Shown: positions 7,955 to 17,183, counted from the first letter of the stretch. The stretch: DNA of 64,000 nt from Rhodovastum sp963714255 (GCA_963714255.1 CAVQNU010000015.1:254138-318137); one strand, 5' to 3'. Notes: a model not told the origin generated them from the letters alone. Program-made: numbers and translations.

Positions 7955-9220
7955 TCACCGCGTCGCGTCCGCAGGTGCCGCCTCGGCGAAAGCGATACGG
8001 TACACGGCGATGCCGAGCGGGCGCGCGTCGCTGTGGCCGTTCTCGGCCGGGCTGCTCGGCGGACCCGTGTCGAACACCAGATGACACGCACCGCCGAAGG
8101 CGCGCGTCAGGTCCACGGGCACGCAAAAACAGGCGCGGCGCACAAGTGGATCACCGCCAGGGTTCAGAAGACTCGCAGCCACCCGTACCCCGTTTGCCCG
8201 CACCTCAAACGTGTCGCTGATGGCCTGTGGATGGCGGCGAAAAACGATCTCAACGTTATAGCTGCGGTCCACCCTCAGCGCGAGGCCGAGGGTGAATTCC
8301 TGGCCCGGACCGGTCCAGCGCCAGGCAGCCCCGCCATCCTCCTCGCACTCGTACCAGCCCACGCCCGGCACCGCCCGCCTCAGATCAACGGTGAAAAGTT
8401 GCTCCGGCGGGTGATGGTGTCCCTTGTCGCGAAAGCGGCCCAGCGCCTTGCCGACGCGGCGCGCTTCCACCAGGGCATGCGCAGTGGCGTACAGCGCTTC
8501 GTCGCGCGTGTTGTAGGCGGCGACGCGGGCGAGATCATCCCGGGTCAGCCGGTCGCGGTCCAGCAGCGGTTCGTCAGCGGCGTTGATCCGGGGCAGGGCG
8601 CGGATCGGGAAGTAATCCATCTCGTCGCTCAGTTCGGCCAGTACCGGCGCCAGGTTTTCCGTAAAGCCGATGAAGGCGATGCTTTGCAGCATGCGCTCGG
8701 CGAGCCCGAGTGCGGTATCGTCCATGTCGGGTTCAACGTCGGCCGGATCGCCGCCAGGGTTGGCGCGCAAATACCGGTCGACCGCATCGGCGCTGGCGGA
8801 TGCCGCGAGCCAATAGGTTTGCACGTCTCGCTGCCGCCGCATGACGTAGTCGTCGCCGATGAGGTCAGGCAGCGATCGTCCCTTCGCCAAATGGTGGTCG
8901 GGGTGAAACTCGGGATCGCGGCGCAGATGGCGGAGAGCCGAAATCAAACGGTCTTGCGGGCGGCGCAGGATCACCAGGGTGCGCGTTCCGCTGGGTAGCC
9001 TGGCCCGGAAATTGGCACGGAAATGGCCCTGGTAGAGCCGGTACTGCGCCAGCGGATGCGGATGGAGCAGCGCCGCCCGCCAGGAATCCGGCGCAAAGAC
9101 CTCATCGGCGGGATACTGGTTGCGCAGGTACAACCGCATACTGAGGCCGGCGGTCTTTGGCACGTGCAGGAACAGCAACCGTCCGGGTGAGCTGATGAAG
9201 TAGCTTGGTTCATGCGGCAT
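7955..9220 (-). CDS. Sulfotransferase-like protein with C-terminal beta-rich domain
   Basis: A 421-residue protein from the ATG at 9220 (MPHEPSYFISS). The PAPS 5'-phosphosulfate loop LLFLHVPKTAGLSM lies at residues about 14-28, and a likely 3'-phosphate-binding strand and helix at about 76-92 (LVILRRPQDRLISALRHL), as in Sulfotransfer_2 family enzymes. These transfer sulfate from PAPS to carbohydrates. Residues about 280-421 are a separate beta-rich domain with EVRANGVRV and a closing RPLGIAVYRIAF, which resembles segments of the 162-residue protein at 9471-9959 and of the 1363-residue glycosyltransferase. A role in sulfating or sensing a surface polysaccharide is inferred from the neighbours. 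A longer in-frame N-terminus up to 9313 exists but has no family likeness. Confidence 0.72.
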   Translation of the reverse strand: MPHEPSYFISSPGRLLFLHVPKTAGLSMRLYLRNQYPADEVFAPDSWRAALLHPHPLAQYRLYQGHFRANFRARLPSGTRTLVILRRPQDRLISALRHLRRDPEFHPDHHLAKGRSLPDLIGDDYVMRRQRDVQTYWLAASASADAVDRYLRANPGGDPADVEPDMDDTALGLAERMLQSIAFIGFTENLAPVLAELSDEMDYFPIRALPRINAADEPLLDRDRLTRDDLARVAAYNTRDEALYATAHALVEARRVGKALGRFRDKGHHHPPEQLFTVDLRRAVPGVGWYECEEDGGAAWRWTGPGQEFTLGLALRVDRSYNVEIVFRRHPQAISDTFEVRANGVRVAASLLNPGGDPLVRRACFCVPVDLTRAFGGACHLVFDTGPPSSPAENGHSDARPLGIAVYRIAFAEAAPADATR

Positions 9221-9470
9221 AGCCGGACGCAGCTTGGGTCCCTTCGCCCTGGATTCGGCTCGACAAGATGCGTCCCGCTTGCCGGGTACGGACTGACGTT
9301 TGGCGTGCGCCACCGGACAAGCTAACGAACGCCGGGCCGAAAAGCCAGATCACAACAAAGACAATTGAGTTCGCGCGCGCTCCCTGACCGTAAACGGCCA
9401 GAGCGCAATAATCTTTTGTTTCAGCGAGAAAAACCACCGGCTTTTGGTCGCCAATCGGCCCGATGATGCG

Positions 9471-9959
9471 CTAGCGCTGTTCCAGCAGCAGTGACCGGAA
9501 GCAAAATCCCATCTCCCGGCCATCTTCGCCTTCACCCACATCGACCGGCCGGACGCTGTTGGGCAGGTGAAACACCAGCTTCAGCACCGACCAACCATTG
9601 CGCGGCAGCCACCATTCCGGTTCCACCGCAAATCGCAAGGAATGATCGGTGCGCCTGGACAGGCGCCAGAAGGCGGCTCGGTGGCCGTTGACGTAAACCG
9701 TCAATTCCTGCAACGGCTGCAACCGGCTGACGAAGGGCTCGCCTTCGATGGTCAGCATGGCGGCGCCGATCTTCCCCTCGACCGCCAGCACGAGCGTCGG
9801 GTCGATGCCTTCGTTCCAGTTATGTCCGTATTCCGGATGGGCGTAGCCGCTGATCAGGCCGCGCGTGCCGATGTCGGACAGTCCGAACAGGCGCATGACT
9901 CCCGGCTCGCATTCCAGTGCCGCTTCGCCAGCGCTCGTTTCTTTCGTGGCGTAAACCAT
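9471..9959 (-). CDS. Uncharacterised 162-residue beta-rich protein
   Basis: I do not recognise a named family. The protein has no signal peptide or membrane segment. It is rich in predicted beta strands and aromatic residues (YAHPEYGHNWNEGID, AFWRLSRR, PEWWLPRNGWSVLKLVFHLP). Its end, GREMGFCFRSLLLEQ, matches in pattern the closing strands of the sulfotransferase-like protein (ARPLGIAVYRIAF) and of a region in the 1363-residue glycosyltransferase (RRLGIAVSCI). It also shares a VNG-centred strand (TVYVNGHRAAFWRL). I infer a stand-alone copy of a beta-sandwich module used in several glycan enzymes here, perhaps carbohydrate binding. It is transcribed in the same direction as the sulfotransferase, 250 bases upstream of it. 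Confidence 0.6.
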   Translation of the reverse strand: MVYATKETSAGEAALECEPGVMRLFGLSDIGTRGLISGYAHPEYGHNWNEGIDPTLVLAVEGKIGAAMLTIEGEPFVSRLQPLQELTVYVNGHRAAFWRLSRRTDHSLRFAVEPEWWLPRNGWSVLKLVFHLPNSVRPVDVGEGEDGREMGFCFRSLLLEQR

Positions 9960-10428
9960 TGCGATACAAGGAGTCCTGAGTGTGTTCGAAAATTATATCA
10001 CGTCGGTTGAAGGGCAGGCTTGCGCGTTTGAGTGATCGTCCGCCTTCGGCCGTCGAGGTCATCCTGGCAGCACTTATGGGCGCCTTTGAATTCCGCTTGA
10101 TTTGCTCCAATAATCACGATCCTCTGTATCTTTTTTTCTCCACAGTACATGCAGCCGCGCCGATGTCGTTATCGCAGCGTCGCAATGGAATGATATCGGC
10201 GTTGCCTGGGCGCGCCAAACCGAAACGCCGTTTGCGGCGAAATTTCACACGGCATCGGCCGGGCCCGCCGCCGGCGCGGCGCGGTATCGCTTCCGTGCGG
10301 ATCGAGGTTTACAATATTGATGGCGCAAGGGTCCGGCGCACCGGTGAATGGCTGGCGGCCTTGTCGGATGCGTAATGCTGCCCCAGGCTATGACCCCGGC
10401 ACGGCGTGCCTGGCGCGAGGATAGCGCA
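9960..10428. other. Divergent intergenic region, no gene seen
   Basis: 469 bases between the divergent 162-residue gene and the next glycosyltransferase. It is less GC-rich in the part 10080-10150. Short open frames cross it, but none has a family signature or a convincing ribosome site. Promoters for both flanking genes must lie here; no specific operator was recognised. Confidence 0.5.
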
Positions 10429-10553
10429 ATGAACGACATCTCCCCCGGCGAGGGCGCACCGCCCCGGACGGATGCCACTGCGGCGGACCGGCTCGCCACC
10501 TTGCACCGGGCCCGCTTCCTGCGCCCGCTCTGCGCCGGGCGAAGCGGTACCTG
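10429..10553 (+). other. Probable original 5' end of the glycosyltransferase at 10554, now in another frame
   Basis: An ATG at 10429 is preceded by a good ribosome site (GAGGA about seven bases away). It opens a frame reading MNDISPGEGAPPRTDA and on to HRARFLRPLCAG. Near 10530-10545 this sense appears to continue in the next frame as KRYLVHAQPGDAGTG, which leads into the 960-residue glycosyltransferase. A one-base loss in the run tgcgccgggcgaagcgg would explain it. Confidence 0.5.
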
Positions 10554-13436
10554 GTGCATGCCCAACCCGGGGACGCCGGCACGGGGGCGACCGGGCTGCT
10601 GGAGGCTGCCGCCGCCACCGTGCTGCGCGAGCAGGTGCCGAAAGGCGGCGCCGACCTGGTGCTGGTGCTCGACGCGCAGACACCGGCCAAGCTCCTCGCG
10701 GCCTTGCCGGGCCTGCGCTACGTCCTGCGCGACGGCGGCGTGCTGGCGCTGGCCTGCCGGACGCAGACCTGCCAGACCCCGGCCGCCGCCGCCGGCGCGC
10801 GTGAACTGGGGGCCGCGCTGGCGCTCGCATTCCGCCATGTCGCCAGCTACCGGCAGCGCAAACTGGTCGGGACTTTGCTTGCCGATGCGCGCCTCGAGGC
10901 CAGCCGGGTGGTGGCGCTGGCGGATAGTCCCGCGTCGGCGCCTGACGTGACGGTGCTGCTGTGCTCCAACACCGCGCTGCCCGACCTGGCTTGCGGCGTG
11001 TTCGAGGCGCCATCCGGCGCCGCGGCGGCGCTGGCCGCCGCGGACGGCCAAGCCGGGAGGGCGGTGCCACCCGTCGCACCGGTTGCCGGCATCGCCAACC
11101 CGCTGGAGTTGCCCGAGGAGAGCGTGCGCGACGAGGATCTGCTCGACCTGCGCCGCCGCGCCGTGGCGCTGGTCGAGCGTCTGGTCGAGCGCGACGAATG
11201 CATGTTCGATCTGGCGACCGAAAACGCGCAGCTTCGCCGCAAGCTGGATGCGGCGGCGTCGCCGGGCGGCGGCGGATTCTTCGATGTGCCGCGCACCCGC
11301 CACGACTGGCCGCTGGCGGCGGCGCCCGGCGTACCGGCACAAGCGCTTGAGCTCTATGATCACCGGGTCGATGACGCCGCGATCCTGGAAGGGCGCGCGG
11401 GGGAGCGGTTCCTTGCGCGCTTCGGCCTTGCCGGCGATGACCCGCGCTTCGATGAAGCCATCGCAGCGTTGAACGAACTGCCGAAACGGCTGCTGCTCTG
11501 CGGACCTGGCGACGCTGCTCCGGACGTTTCCATCGTCATCCCCGTCTATGGCCAGCTCGGCTATACGCTGAACTGCCTGGACAGCCTGTTCGGCCATGCC
11601 TCGCAACGGACGGCCGAGATCATCGTCATCGACGACGTCTCGCCCGATCAGACCGGCGAGAAACTGCCGGCGGTGGCCGGTATCCGCGTCCATCGCCAGC
11701 AGGTGAACGGCGGCTTCATCGCCAGCTGCAACACCGGGGCTGCGATGGCGCGCGGCGGCATTCTGGTGATGCTCAACAACGATACCCGCGTCGTCGCCGG
11801 CTGGCTCGACGAGCTGGCCGGCGCTTTCGCGCTGTTCCCTCGGGCCGGGCTGGTGGGCTCCAAGCTGCTCTATCCCGACGGTTCGCTGCAGGAGGCCGGG
11901 GGCATCATCTGGCGCGATGGCCTGGCCTGGAACTATGGCCGCAACGACGACCCGAACCGGCCACAATACTGTCACGCGCGCCAGGTGGACTATATCTCCG
12001 GCGCATCGGTCGCGGTGCCGGCGACGCTGTGGAACAAGTTTGAAGGTTTCGACCGGCATTACGCCCCCGCCTACAATGAGGATTCTGATCTTTGCTTCCG
12101 CCTGCGGACGGCCGGGTATGAGATCTGGTTGCAGCCGCAGTCGCGGGTGATCCATTACGAGGGCAAGACCTCGGGCACCGATATGCAGGCCGGGGTGAAG
12201 GCCTATCAGCTGGTCAACGCGAAGAAGTTCCTGCTCCGCTGGCGCGACGTGCTGGCCGAACACCGGCGCAACGGCGAGGCGCCGTATTTCGAGCGCGAGC
12301 GCCGGGTGCACCGGCGCGCTTTGGTGGTTGACGCGACGGCACCCACGCCGGACCAGGATGCCGGCTCGGTGACCACGGTGCTGCATCTGCGCCTGTTGCA
12401 GCAGCTTGGGTACAAGGTGCATTTCGTGCCGCAGGACAATTTCCTGTTCCAGCCGACATACACCACCAACCTGCAGCGCGAGGGGATCGAGTGCGCCTAC
12501 GCGCCGTATGACACGAATTTCGAGTCATACATGCGCCGCTACGGACATCTGTTCGATATCGTTCTGGTATTCCGTGTCGGGGTGGTGGAGAAAACCATTG
12601 ATGCGCTGCGCCGGCATGCCCCGCAGGCGCCGGTGCTGTTCAACAACATGGACCTGCATTTCCTGCGCATGCAGCGCGCCGCGGAACTCACCGGCGATGC
12701 GGCGGGGCTGGAGGCGGCGCGGGCGATGAAGCAGCGCGAGATCGCGGCAATCGGCAAGGTGGACTGCACCATCACCCCGTCGACGTTCGAGAAAGCGGTG
12801 CTGGACGAGATTGCGCCGGGCGCGCCGGCGCTGGTGCTGCCCTTCATGATCGACTTCGCGGGCACATCGGCCGGCTTCACGGCGCGTCGCGACATGTGTT
12901 TCCTCGGCGGCTACCGGCATGGCCCCAATGTCGATGCGGTGCAGTTCTTCGTGCGCGACATATTCCCCATGATACGGGCGGAGGAGCCCGGCATCCGGTT
13001 CATCATTGCCGGGGCGCATCCGGGCGAGGAGGTGAAGGCGCTGGCGGCGGACGATGTTATTGTCACGGGGATGGTGCCGGACCTGCGCGATGTGTTTGAT
13101 GTCACCCGCGTGTTCGTCTGCCCGTTGCGGGCCGGTGCCGGCGTGAAGGGCAAGGTTTCCGCCGCGATGTCTTATGGCTTGCCGGTGGTGACGACCTCGG
13201 TCGGTGCGGAAGGCATGGACATGCGTGACGGCGAGCAGATGTTGCTGGCCGACGATCCCGCCGCTTTCGCTTCTGCCTGTCTGCTTGTGTATCGCGACGA
13301 GGCGCTGTGGCGGCGCCTGTCGGGCGCCGGCCAGGCGCTGGTGCAGGAGAAGCATTCGCTCGCCGCCGGCCGGCTTGTGCTGGAGGAGGCGATCGAAACC
13401 GCGTTGCGCCACCACCTGGGCGTGGGCGCCGCCTAA
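10554..13436 (+). CDS. Composite glycosyltransferase with active-looking GT2 and GT4 domains
   Basis: 960 residues if begun at the GTG at 10554, but the natural start is probably the ATG at 10429 before an apparent frameshift. Residues about 1-120 resemble the tail of a methyltransferase-like fold (LRYVLRDGGVLALAC). A GT2 domain at about 325-560 has VSIVIPVYGQLGYTLN, VIDDVSPD, and LNNDTRVVAGWLDEL, so the D-x-D-type catalytic residues are intact; NEDSDLCFRLRTAGYEIW is the usual later motif. A GT4-like domain at about 587-940 has DATAPTPDQDAGS, FLGGYRHGPNVDAV and RAGAGVKGKVSAAMSYGLP. Such two-domain enzymes usually build O-antigen or capsule chains at the inner membrane. It is convergent with hldE across a repeat. 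Confidence 0.8.
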   Translation: MHAQPGDAGTGATGLLEAAAATVLREQVPKGGADLVLVLDAQTPAKLLAALPGLRYVLRDGGVLALACRTQTCQTPAAAAGARELGAALALAFRHVASYRQRKLVGTLLADARLEASRVVALADSPASAPDVTVLLCSNTALPDLACGVFEAPSGAAAALAAADGQAGRAVPPVAPVAGIANPLELPEESVRDEDLLDLRRRAVALVERLVERDECMFDLATENAQLRRKLDAAASPGGGGFFDVPRTRHDWPLAAAPGVPAQALELYDHRVDDAAILEGRAGERFLARFGLAGDDPRFDEAIAALNELPKRLLLCGPGDAAPDVSIVIPVYGQLGYTLNCLDSLFGHASQRTAEIIVIDDVSPDQTGEKLPAVAGIRVHRQQVNGGFIASCNTGAAMARGGILVMLNNDTRVVAGWLDELAGAFALFPRAGLVGSKLLYPDGSLQEAGGIIWRDGLAWNYGRNDDPNRPQYCHARQVDYISGASVAVPATLWNKFEGFDRHYAPAYNEDSDLCFRLRTAGYEIWLQPQSRVIHYEGKTSGTDMQAGVKAYQLVNAKKFLLRWRDVLAEHRRNGEAPYFERERRVHRRALVVDATAPTPDQDAGSVTTVLHLRLLQQLGYKVHFVPQDNFLFQPTYTTNLQREGIECAYAPYDTNFESYMRRYGHLFDIVLVFRVGVVEKTIDALRRHAPQAPVLFNNMDLHFLRMQRAAELTGDAAGLEAARAMKQREIAAIGKVDCTITPSTFEKAVLDEIAPGAPALVLPFMIDFAGTSAGFTARRDMCFLGGYRHGPNVDAVQFFVRDIFPMIRAEEPGIRFIIAGAHPGEEVKALAADDVIVTGMVPDLRDVFDVTRVFVCPLRAGAGVKGKVSAAMSYGLPVVTTSVGAEGMDMRDGEQMLLADDPAAFASACLLVYRDEALWRRLSGAGQALVQEKHSLAAGRLVLEEAIETALRHHLGVGAA

Positions 13437-13511
13437 AAAATGGGTTCCAAGGGCCAATGGCCCTTGGTGGGTCCAGGGCAAAGCCCTGGTGGGGTATGGG
13501 GCGAAGCCCCG
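13437..13511. repeat. Dispersed palindromic repeat, copy 2 (string of hairpins)
   Basis: Three successive short palindromes: CCAAGGGCC/GGCCCTTGG, CCAGGGC/GCCCTGG and GGGGC/GCCCC. They fill the gap between convergent genes. This is the hairpin-string form of the family and could serve as a two-way terminator. Confidence 0.75.
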
Positions 13512-15014
13512 TCACCCCCCCACCGGGCTGGCGCCCCCAATGCGCCGGATCGTCTCGCTGGTGCTGTGTCCCTGCTCCAGGTCGATCAGCACCACGCGCC
13601 CGCCATGCGCCTGCACGATGCCGGCGCCGACCACCTGGTCCAGCCGGTAGTCGGCGCCCTTGAACAGCAGGTCGGGCTGGATGGCGCGGATCAGCCGCTC
13701 GGGCGTGTCTTCTTCGAACACCACCACCAGGTCGGCCGAGGCCATGGAAGCCATCACGGTTGCGCGCGCGGTTTCGTTCTGCACCGGCCGGGTCGGTCCT
13801 TTCAGCCGCCTGACCGAGGCGTCGCTGTTCAGCGCCACCACCAGCCGGTCGCAGGCGGCGCGGGCGCGGGCGAGCAGGCGGACATGGCCGGGATGAATCA
13901 GGTCGAAGCACCCATTGGTAAAGCCGACGCGCAAGCCATGCCGCCGCCACGACCCGATGCGCGCGAGCGCGGTTTCCAGGTCGGCGATCTTGCCGTCGAT
14001 CGCGGCCAGCTCGCGCTGGTGCACGGCCTCGGCGAGTTCGGCGTGGCCGACGGTGGCGGTGCCGGGCTTGCCGACCGAAATGCCGGCGGCGATGTTGGCC
14101 ATCAGGGCGGCCTCGGCCAGCGGTGCGCCGCAGGCCAGCATGATGCCGAGCACGGCGCTGACCGTATCGCCGGCGCCGGAGACGTCGGCGACCTCGCGCG
14201 CCCGCGTCGGCAGGTGCAGTGCCGGACGCTGCGGGCGCACCAGGGTCAGCCCTTTTTCGGACCGCTTGACCAGCACGGCGTCGGCCGCGGCCTGCGCGAG
14301 AGCCTGGGCCCCGGCTTCGGCGGCCTCGTCGCCGGTGGTCACCGGCAGGCCGGTGGCGCGCGAAAGTTCGGCGGCATTCGGCGTCAGCACGCCGGCATGG
14401 GCATAGGCGGACAGGTCGGTGCGCTTGGGGTCGACCACCACCATCAGCCCGGCGCCGCGGGCCAGCCCGATCGCCTGCGCCAGAACGTTGTCGGTCAGCA
14501 GCCCCTTGGCGTAGTCGGAGATCACCACGGTGTCGGCGGTGCCGACGGCGGCGGCGAAGGCGTCGAGCACCTGGCGCTCGAGGTCCGGGCTGGCCGGCAG
14601 GGTGACTTCCTCGTCGAGCCGCAGCAACTGGTGGCTGCCGCTCATGAAGCGGGTTTTCACCGTGGTCGGCCGGTCGGCGGCCAGCACCAGCCGGGCGGTG
14701 ACGCCGGCCGAGCCGTGCAGGATCTGGCCAACCTCGTCGCCGGCGGCATCGGCGCCGACCATGCCCACCAGCACCGCCCGCGCCCCCAGGGCGGCGACGT
14801 TCTGGGCGACGTTGCCGGCGCCGCCCAGCACCCGGCGGCGGCGTTCGGCCCGCAGCACCGGGATCGGCGCTTCCGGCGAGATGCGGCGCACCTCGCCCAG
14901 CACGTAGCGGTCCAGCATGATGTCGCCCAGCACCAGCACGGTGCGGCCGGCGAAGCGGGGCAGGTAGGCGGCGAGTGCGCTGTCGGGGGCGCCGGTCATG
15001 CTGGTGTGGGGCAC
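13512..15014 (-). CDS. hldE: Bifunctional heptose 7-phosphate kinase / heptose 1-phosphate adenylyltransferase
   Basis: HldE (RfaE) catalyses two cytoplasmic steps toward ADP-L-glycero-D-manno-heptose for lipopolysaccharide core. Residues about 1-330 are a PfkB/ribokinase-type kinase (VLGDIMLDRYVLGEV, GGAGNVAQNVAALGA, catalytic VSGAGDTVSAVLG). Residues about 345-490 are a cytidylyltransferase-type domain (VGFTNGCFDLIHPGHVRLL, KGADY). The 500-residue length is normal. GTG at 15014 is the longest start; ATG at 14999 (495 residues) fits the family equally well and neither has a clear ribosome site. It transcribes away from hemN. With gmhA and gmhB activities shared, this genome apparently makes both GDP- and ADP-heptose. 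The epimerase hldD is not in the window. Confidence 0.95.
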   Translation of the reverse strand: MPHTSMTGAPDSALAAYLPRFAGRTVLVLGDIMLDRYVLGEVRRISPEAPIPVLRAERRRRVLGGAGNVAQNVAALGARAVLVGMVGADAAGDEVGQILHGSAGVTARLVLAADRPTTVKTRFMSGSHQLLRLDEEVTLPASPDLERQVLDAFAAAVGTADTVVISDYAKGLLTDNVLAQAIGLARGAGLMVVVDPKRTDLSAYAHAGVLTPNAAELSRATGLPVTTGDEAAEAGAQALAQAAADAVLVKRSEKGLTLVRPQRPALHLPTRAREVADVSGAGDTVSAVLGIMLACGAPLAEAALMANIAAGISVGKPGTATVGHAELAEAVHQRELAAIDGKIADLETALARIGSWRRHGLRVGFTNGCFDLIHPGHVRLLARARAACDRLVVALNSDASVRRLKGPTRPVQNETARATVMASMASADLVVVFEEDTPERLIRAIQPDLLFKGADYRLDQVVGAGIVQAHGGRVVLIDLEQGHSTSETIRRIGGASPVGG

Positions 15015-15138
15015 GCGGGAGTCCCGGTCGGTGAGGTTAACCCTATATAAGAAATGAGCGGGTCGTGCCTAGAAGCGGCCGGCGGGGCGCCCGGGCGGCG
15101 ATTTTGTTAACAGCCGTCAACGTTCCGGCCGGCGCCAC

Positions 15139-15152
15139 TTGACGCAGATCAA
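15139..15152. promoter_or_regulatory. FNR/FixK-type operator upstream of hemN
   Basis: TTGACGCAGATCAA fits the FNR/FixK consensus TTGAY-N4-RTCAA on both half-sites. It lies 34 bases before the hemN ATG, between the divergent hldE and hemN genes. HemN is the oxygen-independent enzyme, so induction by an FNR-type regulator under low oxygen is expected. A suitable regulator gene is at 17930. Confidence 0.85.
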
Positions 15153-15186
15153 GGAAGCCGTCCGCCCGGCGGATCATCTTTCCGGC

Positions 15187-16539
15187 ATGGACATCACCGC
15201 GATCATCGAAAAATACGACGCGCGCGTGCCGCGCTACACCAGCTACCCCACGGCGCCGCATTTCTCGCCGGCGGTGGATGCCGGGGTTTATGGCGGCTGG
15301 CTGGCCGCCCTGCCGGATGACGCGGTGCTGTCGCTTTATCTGCACGTGCCGTTCTGCGCCCAGTTGTGCTGGTACTGCGGCTGCCACACCACGGCGGTGA
15401 ACAAGCCCGAGCCGGTGGAATCCTACGCCGACACGATACTGTCCGAAATCGACCTGGTTGCCGCGGCGATCGGGCGGACGCTGCGGGTGAAGCATGTGCA
15501 TTGGGGCGGCGGCACGCCCACGCTGATGCCGCCGAAGCGGCTGGCCGAGATCATGGACCGGCTGCGCGCCCGCTTCGCCTTCGCGCCCGACGCCGAGATC
15601 GCCGTCGAAATCGACCCGCGCACGGCGACCGAGGATGTGCTCGACGGGTTGGTCCGGATGGGCTGCAACCGGGCGAGCCTGGGCGTGCAGGATTTCGACC
15701 CGAAGGTGCAGGAATCGGTCAACCGCGTGCAGTCGTGGGATCTGACGCGCAAGGTGGCCGACGCGCTGCGCGCCCGCGGCATCGGCTCGATCAATGTGGA
15801 TCTGATGTACGGCCTGCCACACCAGACGGCCGTGGGCACGGTGGAGACGGTGGCGCGGGCGCTCGATCTCAGTCCGGACCGGGTCGCGGTGTTCGGCTAT
15901 GCGCATGTGCCGTGGATGAAGAAGCAGCAATTGCTGCTGCCCGAGGACGCGCTGCCCGGCCAGATGGAGCGCTGGGCGCAGTTGCAGGTGACCGAGCGGG
16001 AGATCACCGCGCGCGGCTACCGGGCGATCGGCCTCGACCACTACGCAAAGCCCGAGGACAACCTGTCCACCGCGCTCGACGCAGAATCCCTGCGCCGCAA
16101 TTTCCAGGGCTACACCACCGACCAGGCGCCGGTGCTGGTGGGTTTCGGCGCCTCCTCGATCGGCTCGCTGCCGGAGGGCTATGTGCAGAACGCCGCGGCG
16201 CTGCCGGAATGGCGCGACAAGGTGCGGGCCGGTCAGTTGCCGACCAAGCGCGGCATTGCGCTGAGTGCCGACGACCGGCTGCGGCGCGACGTGATCGAGC
16301 AGTTGATGTGCCAGGGCCGGGTCAATCTCGCCCGCATCGCCGCGCGCCACGGCGCCGACCCCGAGACGCTGCGTGCCGCCGAGCCGCGCCTGCAGGCGAT
16401 GGCCGATGACGGCGTGGTGGAGTGGGACGGCAGCACGGTGTCCATCCGTCCGGAGGCGCGGCCGTTCGTGCGCACCGTGGCGGCGGTATTCGATACCTAT
16501 CTCAAGCCGGATCAGGCCAAGCACGCGCGCGTGGTCTAG
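15187..16539 (+). CDS. hemN: Oxygen-independent coproporphyrinogen III dehydrogenase
   Basis: A radical-SAM enzyme that decarboxylates coproporphyrinogen III to protoporphyrinogen IX without oxygen, in the cytoplasm. The 450-residue chain from the ATG at 15187 opens with the family's RVPRYTSYPTAPHFSP. The iron-sulfur motif is C-x3-C-x2-C-x-C (HVPFCAQLCWYCGCHTTAV), followed by HWGGGTPTLMPP and EIDPRT, all typical of HemN proper rather than the HemW chaperone. An in-frame TTG at 15139 would lengthen it, but that TTG is the first half-site of the FNR box, so the ATG is preferred. The next gene begins three bases after the stop, pointing to one transcript. Confidence 0.93.
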   Translation: MDITAIIEKYDARVPRYTSYPTAPHFSPAVDAGVYGGWLAALPDDAVLSLYLHVPFCAQLCWYCGCHTTAVNKPEPVESYADTILSEIDLVAAAIGRTLRVKHVHWGGGTPTLMPPKRLAEIMDRLRARFAFAPDAEIAVEIDPRTATEDVLDGLVRMGCNRASLGVQDFDPKVQESVNRVQSWDLTRKVADALRARGIGSINVDLMYGLPHQTAVGTVETVARALDLSPDRVAVFGYAHVPWMKKQQLLLPEDALPGQMERWAQLQVTEREITARGYRAIGLDHYAKPEDNLSTALDAESLRRNFQGYTTDQAPVLVGFGASSIGSLPEGYVQNAAALPEWRDKVRAGQLPTKRGIALSADDRLRRDVIEQLMCQGRVNLARIAARHGADPETLRAAEPRLQAMADDGVVEWDGSTVSIRPEARPFVRTVAAVFDTYLKPDQAKHARVV

Positions 16540-16541
16540 GC

Positions 16542-17183
16542 ATGCCGGACGGGGGCGTCCTCGATATCGACGCTTTGCGGCGCGCCGGGCTGCAGCGTGA
16601 TCCGTTCGACCACGTTGTCGTTCCGGGCTTTGTGCCGCCCGCCGAAGCGGAAGCGGTCCGCACCTGCTTCCCGGTGGCCGGCCATGGCGGGGTGGAACCG
16701 GCGCGCAGCTGTGGGTCCGGCGACGCGCTGGACCGGCTGCTGGCGGCGCTGCGCGCGGCGCGCACCAGTGCGGTGTTCTCCGAGATTTTCGGTGTCGATC
16801 TGACGCCCGAGACGCTGATGATCCATTTGCGCAGCCGCTGCCGGGAGCAGGACGGGCGCATTCATACCGACAGCCGCGACAAGCTGGTCACCGGCCTGAT
16901 TTATTTCAACAAATCCTGGCCGCACCGGGGCGGCCGGCTGCGCCTGCTGCGCAGTGCCGACGACCTGGAGAACATGGCCGCCGAGGTGGTGCCGCTCGAC
17001 GGCACGCTGGTCGTTTTCCGCCGCAGCGACATTTCGTTTCACGGCCACCACAAGCACAGCGGCGTGCGCCGCTGCGTGATGTTCAACTGGATGGTGGATG
17101 CCGCCGCTTCTCGCCGCGAGACGCGGCGGCATGCCGTTTCCGCGCTGTTCAAGCGCCTGGTGAGCTACCCGGCCGCCCTGTAG
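16542..17183 (+). CDS. 2-oxoglutarate/Fe(II)-dependent oxygenase-like protein
   Basis: A 213-residue protein from the ATG at 16542. It looks like a prolyl-4-hydroxylase-type double-stranded beta-helix: the iron-binding H-x-D is in GRIHTDSRDKLVTGLIYFN, the glycine pair follows in HRGGRLRLL, and the distal histidine with the oxoglutarate-binding arginine fit FHGHHKHSGVRRCVMFNWM. Such enzymes hydroxylate proteins, lipids or small molecules using oxygen. It starts three bases after hemN and so is probably under the same FNR box, which is curious for an oxygen-using enzyme. No substrate can be named. It is convergent with a GNAT-like gene across a repeat. Confidence 0.72.
   Translation: MPDGGVLDIDALRRAGLQRDPFDHVVVPGFVPPAEAEAVRTCFPVAGHGGVEPARSCGSGDALDRLLAALRAARTSAVFSEIFGVDLTPETLMIHLRSRCREQDGRIHTDSRDKLVTGLIYFNKSWPHRGGRLRLLRSADDLENMAAEVVPLDGTLVVFRRSDISFHGHHKHSGVRRCVMFNWMVDAAASRRETRRHAVSALFKRLVSYPAAL

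Noticed and set aside
9980..10375. Open frame of 131 codons in the divergent region before the 960-residue glycosyltransferase
   Set aside because: Basic, low-information sequence with no motif; it covers the expected promoter region.
15139..15186. N-terminal extension of hemN from TTG at 15139
   Set aside because: The TTG is the first half-site of a perfect FNR box, and the family N-terminus begins at the ATG 15187.
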